From Christensenella sp. UBA5893 (GTDB lineage Bacteria; Bacillota; Clostridia; Christensenellales; UBA1242), in contig DJER01000036.1 of NCBI GenBank assembly GCA_002431905.1, positions 1 through 30,708 of the forward strand: 30,708 nt of DNA, written 5' to 3'. Position numbers and translations under genes: made by a program. This document shows, one piece after another, positions 1 through 7,474 of this stretch; position 1 is the stretch's first letter, and the number at the start of each line of letters is the position of its first letter. The notes under the pieces are model-generated. The model was not told the origin of the DNA. It ran no database searches and saw only the letters and a program-made list of their open reading frames with translations.

Positions 1-160
1 TTTCTCCAAGATGGTCTACGAAGTGTGTGTCGAAATGACAATAAATATATAAAATAGTCATTTCGACCATCGCTTCCCTGACGGGCAAGGGAGAAATCTC
101 ATCCGCTTAAAGATGTTGGGATTTCTCCAAAGCGAATCCTTGAAACAAAGTCAAAATGGC
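1..160. repeat. Dispersed palindromic repeat cluster upstream of murG
   Basis: Three related copies of one repeat type lie here. The first (1-43) is cut by the window edge and reads toward a GTCGAAATGAC core. The second (about 50-104) is inverted and shows the fuller form, GAGATTTCTCC then a variable middle then GGTCGAAATGACTATT. A degenerate third (118-160) keeps GGGATTTCTCC only. Another copy lies at 1282-1333 after murG. The paired inverted copies could fold into a long stem in RNA. I see no open reading frame. Short dispersed palindromes of this kind occur in many bacteria, and this one looks like an intergenic REP-like element. Its mobility and function are unknown. Confidence 0.65.
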
Positions 161-211
161 AAAGTGTAAATAATTTTATGGAGCATTGCATAAAATATAA
201 AAAGGTAAAAT

Positions 212-1261
212 ATGAAAACAAAAACAATTGTATTAACCGGGGGCGGAACTGCCGGACACATAATGCCAAACATCGCACTGCTTGATGAACTAAAAAAACA
301 TTTTGATAAAATATATTACATAGGGACATCTGGAATGGAAAAAAATATTGTAAAAAAGTACAATATTCCTTTTTATGAAATAACAGCAAGTAAATTTACA
401 AGAAAATTATCTTTCAAATTATTTGCACTTCCTTTTAAGTTATTAAAAAGTATAAGTGAAGCAAAGAAAATCCTAAAACAGCTAAATGTTGATGTAATAT
501 TTTCAAAAGGTGGATATGTTTCTGTTCCCGTGGCAATTGCCGGCAAAAAACTAGGTATTCCCGTTGTAACACATGAAAGTGATTTAAGTATGGGGCTTGC
601 AAACAAAATTATCTCAAAATATGCTAAAAAAGTTTGTGTAAGTTTTTCTATTACAGCAAATAAAAATAAAAAATGTGTTTTCACTGGCTCGCCTATAAGA
701 AAAGATATTTTTGAAGGGAAAAAACATAATGTTTTGAGAGAATGTAATTTTGACACAAACAAACCTAATTTGCTTTTTATTGGTGGAAGCTTGGGTGCAA
801 AAGCAATAAACGATTTTGTTACAGAGTATATTGACAAATTAACTCAAAAATATAACATTATTCAAATTGCAGGTAAGAATTCAAATGAAATTAACAAAAA
901 AAATTATAGAAAAATTAGATTTGCAAACAACATTCAAGACTATTTTTCGGCCAGTGATATAGTTATTTCTCGTAGTGGAGCAAATACAATTTTTGAGTTA
1001 TGCTCAATTGCAAAACCAATGATTTTGATTCCACTCCCAAAGGGTAATTCTAGGGGTGACCAAGTTGAAAATGCGAAATATTTTCAATATAATAATTTGG
1101 CATATGTTCTGCCCCAAGAAAAATTGAATTATACAAACCTTGTTTGTGAAATTGAAAAGACTTTGAAAAATAAAGAGAAATTACAACAAAATATGCAAAA
1201 ATTAGATATAAAAAATGCCAACAAAAAAATTGTTGACATAATACTAGAATATTGCAAATAG
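212..1261 (+). CDS. murG: MurG-type UDP-GlcNAc:lipid I N-acetylglucosaminyltransferase
   Basis: MurG transfers GlcNAc from UDP-GlcNAc to lipid I on the cytoplasmic membrane face, making lipid II for peptidoglycan. The 349 residues match the family's usual length. The N-terminal glycine loop GGGTAGHI is at residues 10-17, followed by FSKGGYVSVP and a THESD motif. The C-terminal nucleotide-sugar half has IGGSLGA, SRSGANT and a GDQVENA motif. The THESD version replaces the HEQN of E. coli-type MurG and is the form I associate with Clostridia and related groups. The start is supported by AAAAGG seven bases upstream. The gene stands alone, flanked on both sides by repeats, and is convergent with rplS. 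It is not in a mur/fts cluster, so a second murG elsewhere in the genome is possible. Confidence 0.93.
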   Translation: MKTKTIVLTGGGTAGHIMPNIALLDELKKHFDKIYYIGTSGMEKNIVKKYNIPFYEITASKFTRKLSFKLFALPFKLLKSISEAKKILKQLNVDVIFSKGGYVSVPVAIAGKKLGIPVVTHESDLSMGLANKIISKYAKKVCVSFSITANKNKKCVFTGSPIRKDIFEGKKHNVLRECNFDTNKPNLLFIGGSLGAKAINDFVTEYIDKLTQKYNIIQIAGKNSNEINKKNYRKIRFANNIQDYFSASDIVISRSGANTIFELCSIAKPMILIPLPKGNSRGDQVENAKYFQYNNLAYVLPQEKLNYTNLVCEIEKTLKNKEKLQQNMQKLDIKNANKKIVDIILEYCK

Positions 1262-1281
1262 GTTGAGCGTTTGTTTTATAA

Positions 1282-1333
1282 GGATGAGATTTTTCCATAA
1301 TAGTCTACGAAGTTAGGGTCGAAATGACTATTG
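1282..1333 (+). repeat. Copy of the GTCGAAATGAC dispersed repeat
   Basis: This copy begins GGATGAGATTTTTCC and ends GGTCGAAATGACTATTG. It shares the segment AGTCTACGAAGT with the copy at position 1 and both ends with the inverted copy at 50-104. It starts about 20 bases after the murG stop. Together with the upstream cluster it brackets murG. Confidence 0.65.
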
Positions 1334-1363
1334 AAAAATGCAAAATTGGCATATTCTAGGCTC

Positions 1364-1420
1364 GCATAAAAAAACCGGCAGGAGTTTGCTTAACGCAAAT
1401 GACTGTCGGTTTTTTTATGC
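1364..1420. terminator. Bidirectional intrinsic terminator between murG and rplS
   Basis: Two 18-base arms (1364-1381 and 1403-1420) pair with one G-U. The core is CCGGCAG/CTGTCGG, extended by A7/T7 and GCAT/ATGC. An inner TTTGC/GCAAA pair shortens the loop. A run of seven T follows the core on both strands, so it can end murG (+) and rplS (-). Confidence 0.9.
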
Positions 1421-1455
1421 AGTAAACAACGAAGATGCCCATAATTTTGCATTTT

Positions 1456-1803
1456 TTAGTTGTTGTCTGCAGACTTAATCTTTGCAGCTTTACCAGTTAA
1501 ATCTCTAACATAGTAAAGTTTTGCTCTTCTTGGTGAGCCTTTTCTTACAACATCAACATGATCAACAAGTGGAGAATGAAGAGGGAATGTTCTCTCAACA
1601 CCAACACCATAAGAAATTTTTCTAACTGTGAAAGATTCACGAACGCTACCGTTTTTTCTTGCGATAACTACGCCTTCAAAGGCTTGTAATCTTTGCTTGT
1701 CACCTTCTTTAATTTTTACCCATACTTTTACGGTATCGCCAACATTAAATTTTGGTGCATCATCTTTCAAATTTTCTTTTTCGATAATGTCTATAATATT
1801 CAT
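1456..1803 (-). CDS. rplS: Ribosomal protein L19
   Basis: L19 is a large-subunit protein at the 30S-50S interface. The 115 residues match the family length. Recognisable stretches are the N-terminal DIIEKENLKDDAPKFNVGDT, then VWVKIKEGDKQR, the core FEGVVIARKNGS, SYGVGVERTFPLHSP, and the basic tail GSPRRAKLYYVRDL. The start codon has a strong AGGAGG seven bases upstream. It is transcribed alone from its own promoter through a structured leader, and ends at the bidirectional terminator shared with murG. The usual neighbours rimM and trmD are absent here, so it is separated from the common rpsP-rimM-trmD-rplS cluster. Confidence 0.97.
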   Translation of the reverse strand: MNIIDIIEKENLKDDAPKFNVGDTVKVWVKIKEGDKQRLQAFEGVVIARKNGSVRESFTVRKISYGVGVERTFPLHSPLVDHVDVVRKGSPRRAKLYYVRDLTGKAAKIKSADNN

Positions 1804-1877
1804 TGACTTTTCCTCCTATATTATATTCCCAAGTGTTCTTATCTCACATAAAAAAGACAGCGGACCACCCGAAGTCT
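1804..1877 (-). promoter_or_regulatory. L19 leader-like structured 5' UTR
   Basis: The predicted transcript starts at a hairpin (1877-1855) whose arms are AGAC/GTCT and CGG/CCG around GTGGT, followed directly by six T. Downstream comes AAGAACACTTGGGA before the ribosome binding site. This arrangement resembles the L19 leader described for Firmicutes rplS, in which the protein represses its own synthesis. I base the family match on memory of its conserved motifs, not on a search. The T-run after the first hairpin could also allow premature termination. Confidence 0.6.
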
Positions 1878-1882
1878 AAAAT

Positions 1883-1911
1883 AATATAACATATAATATT
1901 GATTTAAGCAA
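1883..1911 (-). promoter_or_regulatory. Sigma-A-type promoter for rplS
   Basis: TTGCTT (1911-1906), a 17-base spacer and TATATT (1888-1883) place the transcription start at about 1876, exactly at the leader hairpin. The coincidence with the leader start supports it. Confidence 0.65.
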
Positions 1912-1942
1912 GTATAATTTTAAAATACTTTTATGTTTTTAC

Positions 1943-1972
1943 AAAAAAAGTAGTCTATTCATTGACTACTTT
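1943..1972 (-). terminator. Terminator overlapping the end of clpX
   Basis: AAAGTAGTC (1972-1964) and GACTACTTT (1955-1947) form a 9-bp stem followed by a run of seven T on the minus strand. The left arm and loop are the last clpX codons (Val-Val-Asn-Glu-stop). It separates the tig-clpP-clpX unit from rplS. Confidence 0.85.
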
Positions 1973-3238
1973 CTTTTCTTCAGTTTTTGGTTCTTCTGGC
2001 TTTCTTATTATGGTTGGTTTTTGGTTATTATTGATAACATTTTCATCAATAACTATTTTTTCAATATCATGCTCACTTGGTACATCGTACATTAGTTCAA
2101 GCATTTTGTCTTCCATAATAGTTCTAAGACCTCTTGCACCAGTTTTTAATTTCATTGCTTTTTGGCTTACTGCTCTTATTGCTTCTGGCTTTATTTCCAA
2201 ATCAATATTCTCCATATCAAACATCTTTTCGTATTGTTTTACAATGGCATTTCTTGGTTTTGTCATTATGTCAACAAGTGCATCTTCTGTTAGGTCATTA
2301 AGTCCAACAACAACAGGAAGTCTGCCAACAAATTCAGGAATTAAACCATATTTTATCAAATCGTGTGGTTGAAGTTCCTTAATCATTTTTGTTGTGTCAT
2401 TATCAAACTTTGTTACTTGAGCATTAAAGCCAAGTGATGTTTGGTTTAGTCTGCTTTCAATAACTTTGTCAAGTCCAACAAACGCCCCACCACAAATAAA
2501 CAAAATGTTTGTTGTGTCGATTTGGATATTTTCTTGTTGTGGATGTTTTCTTCCGCCTTGTGGTGGAACAGATGCGACTGTGCTTTCCAAGATTTTTAAT
2601 AGTGCTTGTTGAACACCCTCGCCTGAAACATCACGAGTTATTGAAACATTTTCGCCTTTTTTTGCAATTTTGTCGATTTCATCAACATAAATTATTCCCC
2701 TTTCAGCTTTCTTTATGTCATAGTCTGCATTTTGAATCAATTTTAACAAAATGTTTTCAACATCATCTCCAACATAGCCTGCTTGAGTTAATGTTGTTGC
2801 ATCGGCTGTTGCAAAAGGGACTTTTAGTATTCTTGCAAGAGTTTTTGCAAGAAGAGTTTTTCCGCAACCTGTTGGCCCAACCATCAAAATATTTGACTTG
2901 TCTAGTTCAATAAAGTTTGCGTCTTTGTTTTGTTTGCCTTCATTGTTATAGTTAATACGTTTGTAATGGTTGTAAACAGCAACAGACAAAACTTTTTTGG
3001 CTTCATCTTGACCTACAATATATTCATCAAGTTGTTCCTTTATTTCTTTTGGAGTTGGCAAGTCAATATGTTCGTATGCTGATGATGTTTGAGTGTCTTT
3101 TATTATATCTTTGCAAATATCAACGCATTCATCACAAATATAGCAATCGCCTGTTGGGTTTGCAATCAATTTTTTTGCTACTCTTTGAGATTTTCCACAA
3201 AACGAACAAACCATTTCTTGTGTGTCATTATCTTTCAT
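1955..3238 (-). CDS. clpX: ATP-dependent Clp protease ATP-binding subunit ClpX
   Basis: ClpX unfolds tagged substrates and feeds them to ClpP. The N-terminal zinc-binding domain has CSFC at residues 11-14 and CDEC at 35-38. Next come Walker A GPTGCGKT, the pore loop GYVGDD, Walker B IIYVDEID, and the sensor-2 box GARGLR. The 427-residue length is normal. The ClpP-docking loop, usually an IGF tripeptide, reads LGF within SLGFNAQ, which is a conservative change. The C-terminal tail is Lys/Glu-rich. The start has AGGAGG overlapping the clpP stop, nine bases upstream, so clpP and clpX are one transcript. Transcription ends at the hairpin overlapping its last codons. Confidence 0.97.
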   Translation of the reverse strand: MKDNDTQEMVCSFCGKSQRVAKKLIANPTGDCYICDECVDICKDIIKDTQTSSAYEHIDLPTPKEIKEQLDEYIVGQDEAKKVLSVAVYNHYKRINYNNEGKQNKDANFIELDKSNILMVGPTGCGKTLLAKTLARILKVPFATADATTLTQAGYVGDDVENILLKLIQNADYDIKKAERGIIYVDEIDKIAKKGENVSITRDVSGEGVQQALLKILESTVASVPPQGGRKHPQQENIQIDTTNILFICGGAFVGLDKVIESRLNQTSLGFNAQVTKFDNDTTKMIKELQPHDLIKYGLIPEFVGRLPVVVGLNDLTEDALVDIMTKPRNAIVKQYEKMFDMENIDLEIKPEAIRAVSQKAMKLKTGARGLRTIMEDKMLELMYDVPSEHDIEKIVIDENVINNNQKPTIIRKPEEPKTEEKKVVNE

Positions 3239-3247
3239 AAATGCCTC

Positions 3248-3838
3248 CTAGTTTACTTGTTTTCTTGTTGTAAAAATTTTGTCCACTAACCCGTATTTTA
3301 ATGCTTCTTCTGCAGTCATATAAAAATCTCTGTCTGTATCTTTTGATACTTTTTCAAGGCTTTGACCTGTTCTTTCGCTTAAAATATTGTTAATGTTTTG
3401 TTTTATTTTTAAAATTTGTTTTGCACGAATTTCAATATCGCTTGCTTGACCTTGTGCACCACCCAGTGGTTGATGAATCATAATTTCGCTGTTTGGCAAA
3501 GCAAATCTTTTGCCTTTTGTTCCACTTGCAAGCAAGAACGCACCCATTGAAGCAGCAAGTCCAACACAAATTGTTGAAACATCGCATTTAACATAGTTCA
3601 TTGTGTCATAAATTGCCATTCCTGCACTAACTGAACCACCCGGGCTGTTTATATATACAGCGATATCTTTTTCTGGGTCCTTTCCTTCAAGATAAATAAG
3701 TTGTGCAACAACACTGTTTGCAGTTTCATCTGTTATTTCACCCGAAATAAAAATGATTCTATCTTCCAAAAGTCTTGAGTAAATATCATATGACCTTTCG
3801 CCTTTGCTTGTTTGGTCAACTACCATTGGTATAAGCAT
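3248..3838 (-). CDS. clpP: ATP-dependent Clp protease proteolytic subunit ClpP
   Basis: ClpP is the tetradecameric serine peptidase that works with ClpX. Counting from the chosen start, the triad falls at Ser97 (GLAASMGAF), His122 (MIHQP) and Asp171 (DRDFYMT), the canonical numbering. YINSPGGSV is also conserved. The 196 residues match the family. An upstream in-frame ATG would add ten residues (MFIKQ...), but the ATG at 3838 has AAAGGGG at good spacing and starts with the usual MLIPMVV. The gene lies between tig and clpX. A modest hairpin in front of it may partly end tig transcripts. Confidence 0.97.
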   Translation of the reverse strand: MLIPMVVDQTSKGERSYDIYSRLLEDRIIFISGEITDETANSVVAQLIYLEGKDPEKDIAVYINSPGGSVSAGMAIYDTMNYVKCDVSTICVGLAASMGAFLLASGTKGKRFALPNSEIMIHQPLGGAQGQASDIEIRAKQILKIKQNINNILSERTGQSLEKVSKDTDRDFYMTAEEALKYGLVDKIFTTRKQVN

Positions 3839-3867
3839 AATGTTCCCCTTTTTTTGTTTTATAAACA

Positions 3868-3904
3868 AAACTTGCCGAGTTATTTTTGATTTTCTCGGCA
3901 GTTT
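3868..3904 (-). terminator. Possible weak terminator or processing hairpin between tig and clpP
   Basis: GCCGAG (3879-3874) and CTCGGC (3894-3899) with flanking AGTTT/AAACT form an 11-bp stem with one bulged base. On the minus strand the following sequence is only TTTTGTTTAT, a broken T-run. It could attenuate read-through from tig into clpP instead of stopping it fully. Confidence 0.5.
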
Positions 3905-3913
3905 GATTTTTTA

Positions 3914-5194
3914 TTAAATTAATTTATTATTTTCTGTTAATAACTTGAGAAGTTTGTTCATCAAAATATCGTTTTTAAAGTAAGCAATATTTCTTTCTCC
4001 CAAAGTCTTTTTGTATTCGTCCAAAGACTTTTTATACTTGTCTGCCATTTCACTAAGTTTTTTGTCAAGTTCTTCATCAGTTACATCAAGTTTTTCTTGC
4101 TTTACGATTTCTTCAAGAACAAGTCTTGTTTTTACAGTTTCTTTTGCTTGTTCTCTTCTTTCATCTCTCAAATCTTTTTCTGTCATATTCATTTGAGTTA
4201 AATAGTCTTCAAGTTTGAATCCTTGGTAACTTAATCTTGTTGCAAAATCTTGGATGAACATATCAAGTTGATTTTCTACCATTACTTCTGGAATTTCAAC
4301 TTCGCTTGCTTTTACGATTGCTTCAATAATGTTATTTTCGTCTTCTCTCTTTAATCTTGCGTCAAGATTTTCTTGCAAGTGTTTTTTGATGTCTGCTTTG
4401 TATTCTGCCAATGTTTCAAATTCAGAAACGTTTGAAGCAAATTCATCATCAACATCTGGCAATACTTTTTCTTCTACCTTGTGGAGTTTTACTTTAAATA
4501 CTGCTGGTTTGCCTTTTAATTCTTCACTAAAGTATTCTTGTGGGAAAGTTACCTTTACATCTTTTTCTTCATTAACTTTCATACCAACAACTTGGTCTTC
4601 AAAACCTTCAATAAATGTGTGTGAACCAAGTTTTAGACGATAGTTCTCTGCCTTTCCGCCTTCAAATTCTTTTCCATTTACAAAACCTGTAAAGTCGATT
4701 ACAACATAGTCGCCATCACGAGCTTCTCTTTCAACTTCAACATATCTTGCTTGACGTTCACGTGCTTGATTTATTTCTTTTTCAACTTGTTCGTCTTTTA
4801 CTTCGCCTGTTGCTTTCTTTATTTCAAGACCTTTATATGCTCCAAGTTTTACATCTGGAATTGATTGTACTGTTGCAACCAAAACAATGCCATTATCGTC
4901 AAACTTGTCAATTCTTATTTCTGGATTTGCAACTGGAACAATTTCCGTTTCTTTTGCTAGAGCATCACTATATTCATGAGAAAATAAATGATCAATTGCG
5001 TCATCATAGAAAACTGTTGAGCCATAATTTTTTTCAATCATTGCTCTGGGTGCTTTGCCTTTTCTGAAACCTTCTATATTAAATTTACCTTTGTTTTCTT
5101 CATATGAATGTTCAACATACTTTTCAAATTCATCTTTTGAAACTGTGATTGTGATTTCATACATATTTTTATCTAATTTTTTTGATGTGTACAT
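3914..5194 (-). CDS. tig: Trigger factor, ribosome-associated chaperone
   Basis: Trigger factor binds ribosomal protein L23 at the tunnel exit and shields nascent chains. The ribosome-binding signature GFRKGKAPR is at residues 42-50. A central FKBP-type prolyl isomerase domain (about 145-235) contains DYVVIDFTGFVNG and FIEGFEDQVVGM. A long helical C-terminal domain follows. The 426-residue length is typical. The start has AGGAG 11 bases upstream and two promoters lie behind it. It heads the tig-clpP-clpX group, a common order in Clostridia. Confidence 0.97.
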   Translation of the reverse strand: MYTSKKLDKNMYEITITVSKDEFEKYVEHSYEENKGKFNIEGFRKGKAPRAMIEKNYGSTVFYDDAIDHLFSHEYSDALAKETEIVPVANPEIRIDKFDDNGIVLVATVQSIPDVKLGAYKGLEIKKATGEVKDEQVEKEINQARERQARYVEVEREARDGDYVVIDFTGFVNGKEFEGGKAENYRLKLGSHTFIEGFEDQVVGMKVNEEKDVKVTFPQEYFSEELKGKPAVFKVKLHKVEEKVLPDVDDEFASNVSEFETLAEYKADIKKHLQENLDARLKREDENNIIEAIVKASEVEIPEVMVENQLDMFIQDFATRLSYQGFKLEDYLTQMNMTEKDLRDERREQAKETVKTRLVLEEIVKQEKLDVTDEELDKKLSEMADKYKKSLDEYKKTLGERNIAYFKNDILMNKLLKLLTENNKLI

Positions 5195-5228
5195 TATAAA
5201 ATTTTCTCCTTTCTAAAAAAACCAACTG

Positions 5229-5257
5229 ATTATAACACAACTTTAAATTTTAATCAA
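5229..5257 (-). promoter_or_regulatory. Main tig promoter
   Basis: TTGATT (5257-5252), a 17-base spacer ending in TG-T, and a consensus TATAAT (5234-5229) give an extended -10 promoter. The start would be at about 5222, leaving a leader of about 28 bases before tig. Confidence 0.75.
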
Positions 5258-5265
5258 TCATTTTA

Positions 5266-5293
5266 ACTATACCAATTATATTTGTTAAGTCAA
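5266..5293 (-). promoter_or_regulatory. Possible second tig promoter
   Basis: TTGACT (5293-5288), a 16-base spacer and TATAGT (5271-5266) form a second sigma-A-like pair just upstream of the main one. The score is lower than that of the proximal promoter. Confidence 0.45.
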
Positions 5294-5328
5294 GCAAGTA
5301 TGACATAATTATTTCTTTATTAAAAGAA

Positions 5329-5359
5329 AACAAACCTAGGCAAAATGTCTAAGTTTGTT
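5329..5359 (-). terminator. Terminator of the marR-sepF-lspA-rluD unit
   Basis: AACAAAC and GTTTGTT arms with an inner TAGGC/GTCTA pairing form a stem of about 12 bp with one mismatch and a five-base loop. On the minus strand it is followed by the T-rich TTTCTTTTAAT. It lies after the 90-residue membrane protein gene and before the tig promoters. Confidence 0.65.
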
Positions 5360-5377
5360 CTTTTTTGGATTTTGATA

Positions 5378-5650
5378 TTACATTGGGTTTGTGAATTGCA
5401 ATACTACCAAAAGTAGAACAACTACAACTGATACCCAATATGCCACCCACCACCATGGGCTTCTTTTTCCTCTAACAAAATTAAAAGCATATACCATTGT
5501 TACAATATAAGCCAAAATTTCGCCAACTTTTTGTATCACTCCTGTTACACTTGCTGTAACACCAAAAACTCCTAATAATCTTGCAAGGAGTAATGCAAAA
5601 GCAACCATACAAAGTCCAAGGAATGCTAGCATACTCATAAACTTTTTCAT
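5378..5650 (-). CDS. Small three-helix membrane protein, unknown function
   Basis: This 90-residue protein has three predicted membrane segments, at about residues 4-29, 43-60 and 66-86, with a short basic loop VRGKRSPW between the second and third. There is no signal cleavage motif or catalytic motif. I do not recognise the family. The start has AGGAG nine bases upstream. It follows rluD by 45 bases with no terminator between, and a terminator follows it, so it is probably the last gene of the marR-sepF-lspA-rluD operon. It could be a small envelope protein, but nothing in the sequence shows a role. Confidence 0.75.
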   Translation of the reverse strand: MKKFMSMLAFLGLCMVAFALLLARLLGVFGVTASVTGVIQKVGEILAYIVTMVYAFNFVRGKRSPWWWVAYWVSVVVVLLLVVLQFTNPM

Positions 5651-5695
5651 AAATCTCGCTCCTTTTTAATTTACTCTACTATATTATTATTTTTT

Positions 5696-6622
5696 TTAGG
5701 TTTTTGCAACTTTTTTGCGTAGTTTATCCAAAACATCTTCAAAATAGTCAGGAAGTGGACAAGTGAACTCCACCCTTTTGTTATCACTTGGGCGATTAAG
5801 TTCAATTTTATATGCATGCAAAAGTTGACCATTAAGTTTGAACTTGTCCTTCACACCATATGTTTTGTCGCCAACAATTGGGTGATGGATATATTTTGAA
5901 TGCACACGAATTTGATGTGTTCTCCCTGTATCCAATATAAATTCAACCAAGGTATAGTCACCAAACCTTTCTTTTACTATATAGTGTGTTATTGCAATTT
6001 TGCCTTCTGTGTCTGGGCAAACTGCCATTTGCTTTCTGTCTTTTTTGCTTCTATCAATATGGGTTGTTATTGTACCATTATCTTCTTTAAAATTTCCAAC
6101 ACATAGTGCCAAGTAGTGTCTATGGCAATTTTTTGTTTCAATTTGTTTTGACAAATTTAAGTGGGCTTTATCATTTTTTGCAACAAGCAAAAGTCCTGAT
6201 GTATCTTTGTCGATTCTATGCACAATACCCGGTCTAACTACACCGTTTATAGTGCTCAAATTTTTTAGATGATAAAGCAATGCATTTACAAGAGTTCCGC
6301 TTTCATTTCCGTTTGCAGGATGAACAACAAGACCTTGTGGTTTGTTTATAACGGCAAAGTCGTCATCTTCATAAATTATATCAAGGTCTATATCTTCGGG
6401 GCTTAAATTAAGTGTTTTGGGCTCTTGTTTGTTGATTATTACAACATCGTTTTCTTTTAATTTTTCGCCACTTTTGACTATTTTCTCATTCAGCAAAATG
6501 TCGCCACCCTCTATCAGTGTTTTGATATATGAACGAGTAAGTTCTGGCATCTTTTCGCAAACAAACATATCAAGGCGTTTATTCTTATCTTGAGCGGTTG
6601 TTATAATTTTAGTTTGTTCCAT
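5696..6622 (-). CDS. rluD: RluA/RluD-family 23S rRNA pseudouridine synthase with S4 domain
   Basis: The enzyme converts specific uridines in large-subunit rRNA to pseudouridine. An N-terminal S4 RNA-binding domain (about residues 15-65, KRLDMFVCEK...) is followed by the catalytic domain. The motif HRIDKDTSG holds the catalytic Asp138, and RTHQIRVH is the conserved C-terminal motif. The length from the chosen start is 308 residues. A longer reading frame extends upstream, but its extra 32 residues only retranslate the end of lspA. The ATG at 6622 has AAGGAT at good spacing and overlaps the lspA stop by 14 bases, which suggests translational coupling. An rluD next to lspA is a common Bacillota arrangement. 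The exact target uridines are inferred, not seen. Confidence 0.93.
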   Translation of the reverse strand: MEQTKIITTAQDKNKRLDMFVCEKMPELTRSYIKTLIEGGDILLNEKIVKSGEKLKENDVVIINKQEPKTLNLSPEDIDLDIIYEDDDFAVINKPQGLVVHPANGNESGTLVNALLYHLKNLSTINGVVRPGIVHRIDKDTSGLLLVAKNDKAHLNLSKQIETKNCHRHYLALCVGNFKEDNGTITTHIDRSKKDRKQMAVCPDTEGKIAITHYIVKERFGDYTLVEFILDTGRTHQIRVHSKYIHHPIVGDKTYGVKDKFKLNGQLLHAYKIELNRPSDNKRVEFTCPLPDYFEDVLDKLRKKVAKT

Positions 6623-7109
6623 TAGTATTATCCTTTTTCTTTGAGAAAATCTTTGCATCAAAAAACAAAATATAAATAACCAGCAAGGCAACACCAACAC
6701 ACAAACAAGCATCGGCAATATTAAAAGTGAAACTAAAAATGCTCATTCGAATAAAATCACGAACATATCCTAAAAAAACTCTATCAATTAGGTTACCAAT
6801 TGCACCACCAAAGATTAACCCCATTGAAAAACAGTATAAAATTGATTTTTTCTTATAAAACCAATTAAATGCAAAAAGTCCCAAAATAACTAATAAAGTC
6901 ACAATGATAAGACCCATTGTTTTGCCTGCAAAAATGCCATATGCTGCTCCAATATTATGCACCGACTCAAAGCGTAAAAAATTGCCCAAAAACTCTATTG
7001 TTTTTTGGTCAGTGAGTATTTTTGAAAGCTGGTCAACAAAAATACAAACAGAGAGTATCAGTGTTGTTATGAGCCCATATTTTATTTTGTGTATTATTGA
7101 TTTTTTCAC
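6609..7109 (-). CDS. lspA: Lipoprotein signal peptidase (signal peptidase II)
   Basis: LspA removes signal peptides from diacylglyceryl-prolipoproteins in the membrane. The 166 residues carry four membrane segments. Asp26 (VDQLSK), the motif HNIGAAYG at 51-58, Asp109 in GNLIDRV and Asp133 in NIADACL are visible, and the last two correspond to the catalytic aspartates. The start is GTG, sharing a GTGA overlap with the sepF stop, so the two are translationally coupled. The 3' end overlaps rluD by 14 bases. A likely substrate in this window is the lipoprotein at 11952-12746. Confidence 0.96.
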   Translation of the reverse strand: MKKSIIHKIKYGLITTLILSVCIFVDQLSKILTDQKTIEFLGNFLRFESVHNIGAAYGIFAGKTMGLIIVTLLVILGLFAFNWFYKKKSILYCFSMGLIFGGAIGNLIDRVFLGYVRDFIRMSIFSFTFNIADACLCVGVALLVIYILFFDAKIFSKKKDNTNGTN

Positions 7110-7465
7110 TCTTCACTCACATTTGGATAAAATATAAAAGTTTTATCGCCGTTCCTTTTTATTTTTCCATTAAGGACATATATTGCACCACTCAAAAAGT
7201 CCAATGCCCTTGTATAGTTTGCAGAATCAAAGTCCTGCAAATTTACACTTACAACTTCGTCATTTTTAAGCAGGTTCACTATATCTTGAATTTCAACCTG
7301 TGTTTGTGGTCTAAACTCTTTTACTTCTTCATTTTGTGGAATATTTGTTAAATCATATTCGGCTTTGTTTGACACATTTTCTTTTGTTTCATGTTGTTCT
7401 ACATTTTGTTTTTTGGAATCACTTTCAAATCCAAGTGACTTCATTAGTCCATTAAAAAATCCCAT
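7106..7465 (-). CDS. sepF: SepF, FtsZ-associated cell division protein
   Basis: SepF anchors FtsZ to the membrane and supports septum formation. The 119-residue protein begins with an amphipathic helix (MGFFNGLMKSLGF), the membrane-binding element of the family. After a polar linker (about 15-50) comes the SepF core with VNLQDFDSANYTRALDFLSG and a terminal TFIFYP strand. It is slightly short for the family because of the linker. AGGAG precedes the start and overlaps the marR end, and the stop overlaps the lspA GTG start. Usually sepF is near ylm/divIVA genes, but here it sits directly after a MarR-type regulator. Confidence 0.93.
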   Translation of the reverse strand: MGFFNGLMKSLGFESDSKKQNVEQHETKENVSNKAEYDLTNIPQNEEVKEFRPQTQVEIQDIVNLLKNDEVVSVNLQDFDSANYTRALDFLSGAIYVLNGKIKRNGDKTFIFYPNVSEE

Positions 7466-7474
7466 AATAAACTC

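Noticed and set aside
373..837. Minus-strand 154-residue frame inside murG
   Set aside because: Shadow of murG; no ribosome site or known domain.
4747..5067. Leu-rich plus-strand frame inside tig
   Set aside because: Antisense shadow of a highly conserved gene; composition is only the reverse reading of Glu/Lys codons.
6623..6718. 32-residue N-terminal extension of the RluD-type protein
   Set aside because: It retranslates the end of lspA in another frame and the ATG at 6622 has a ribosome site and the S4 domain start.
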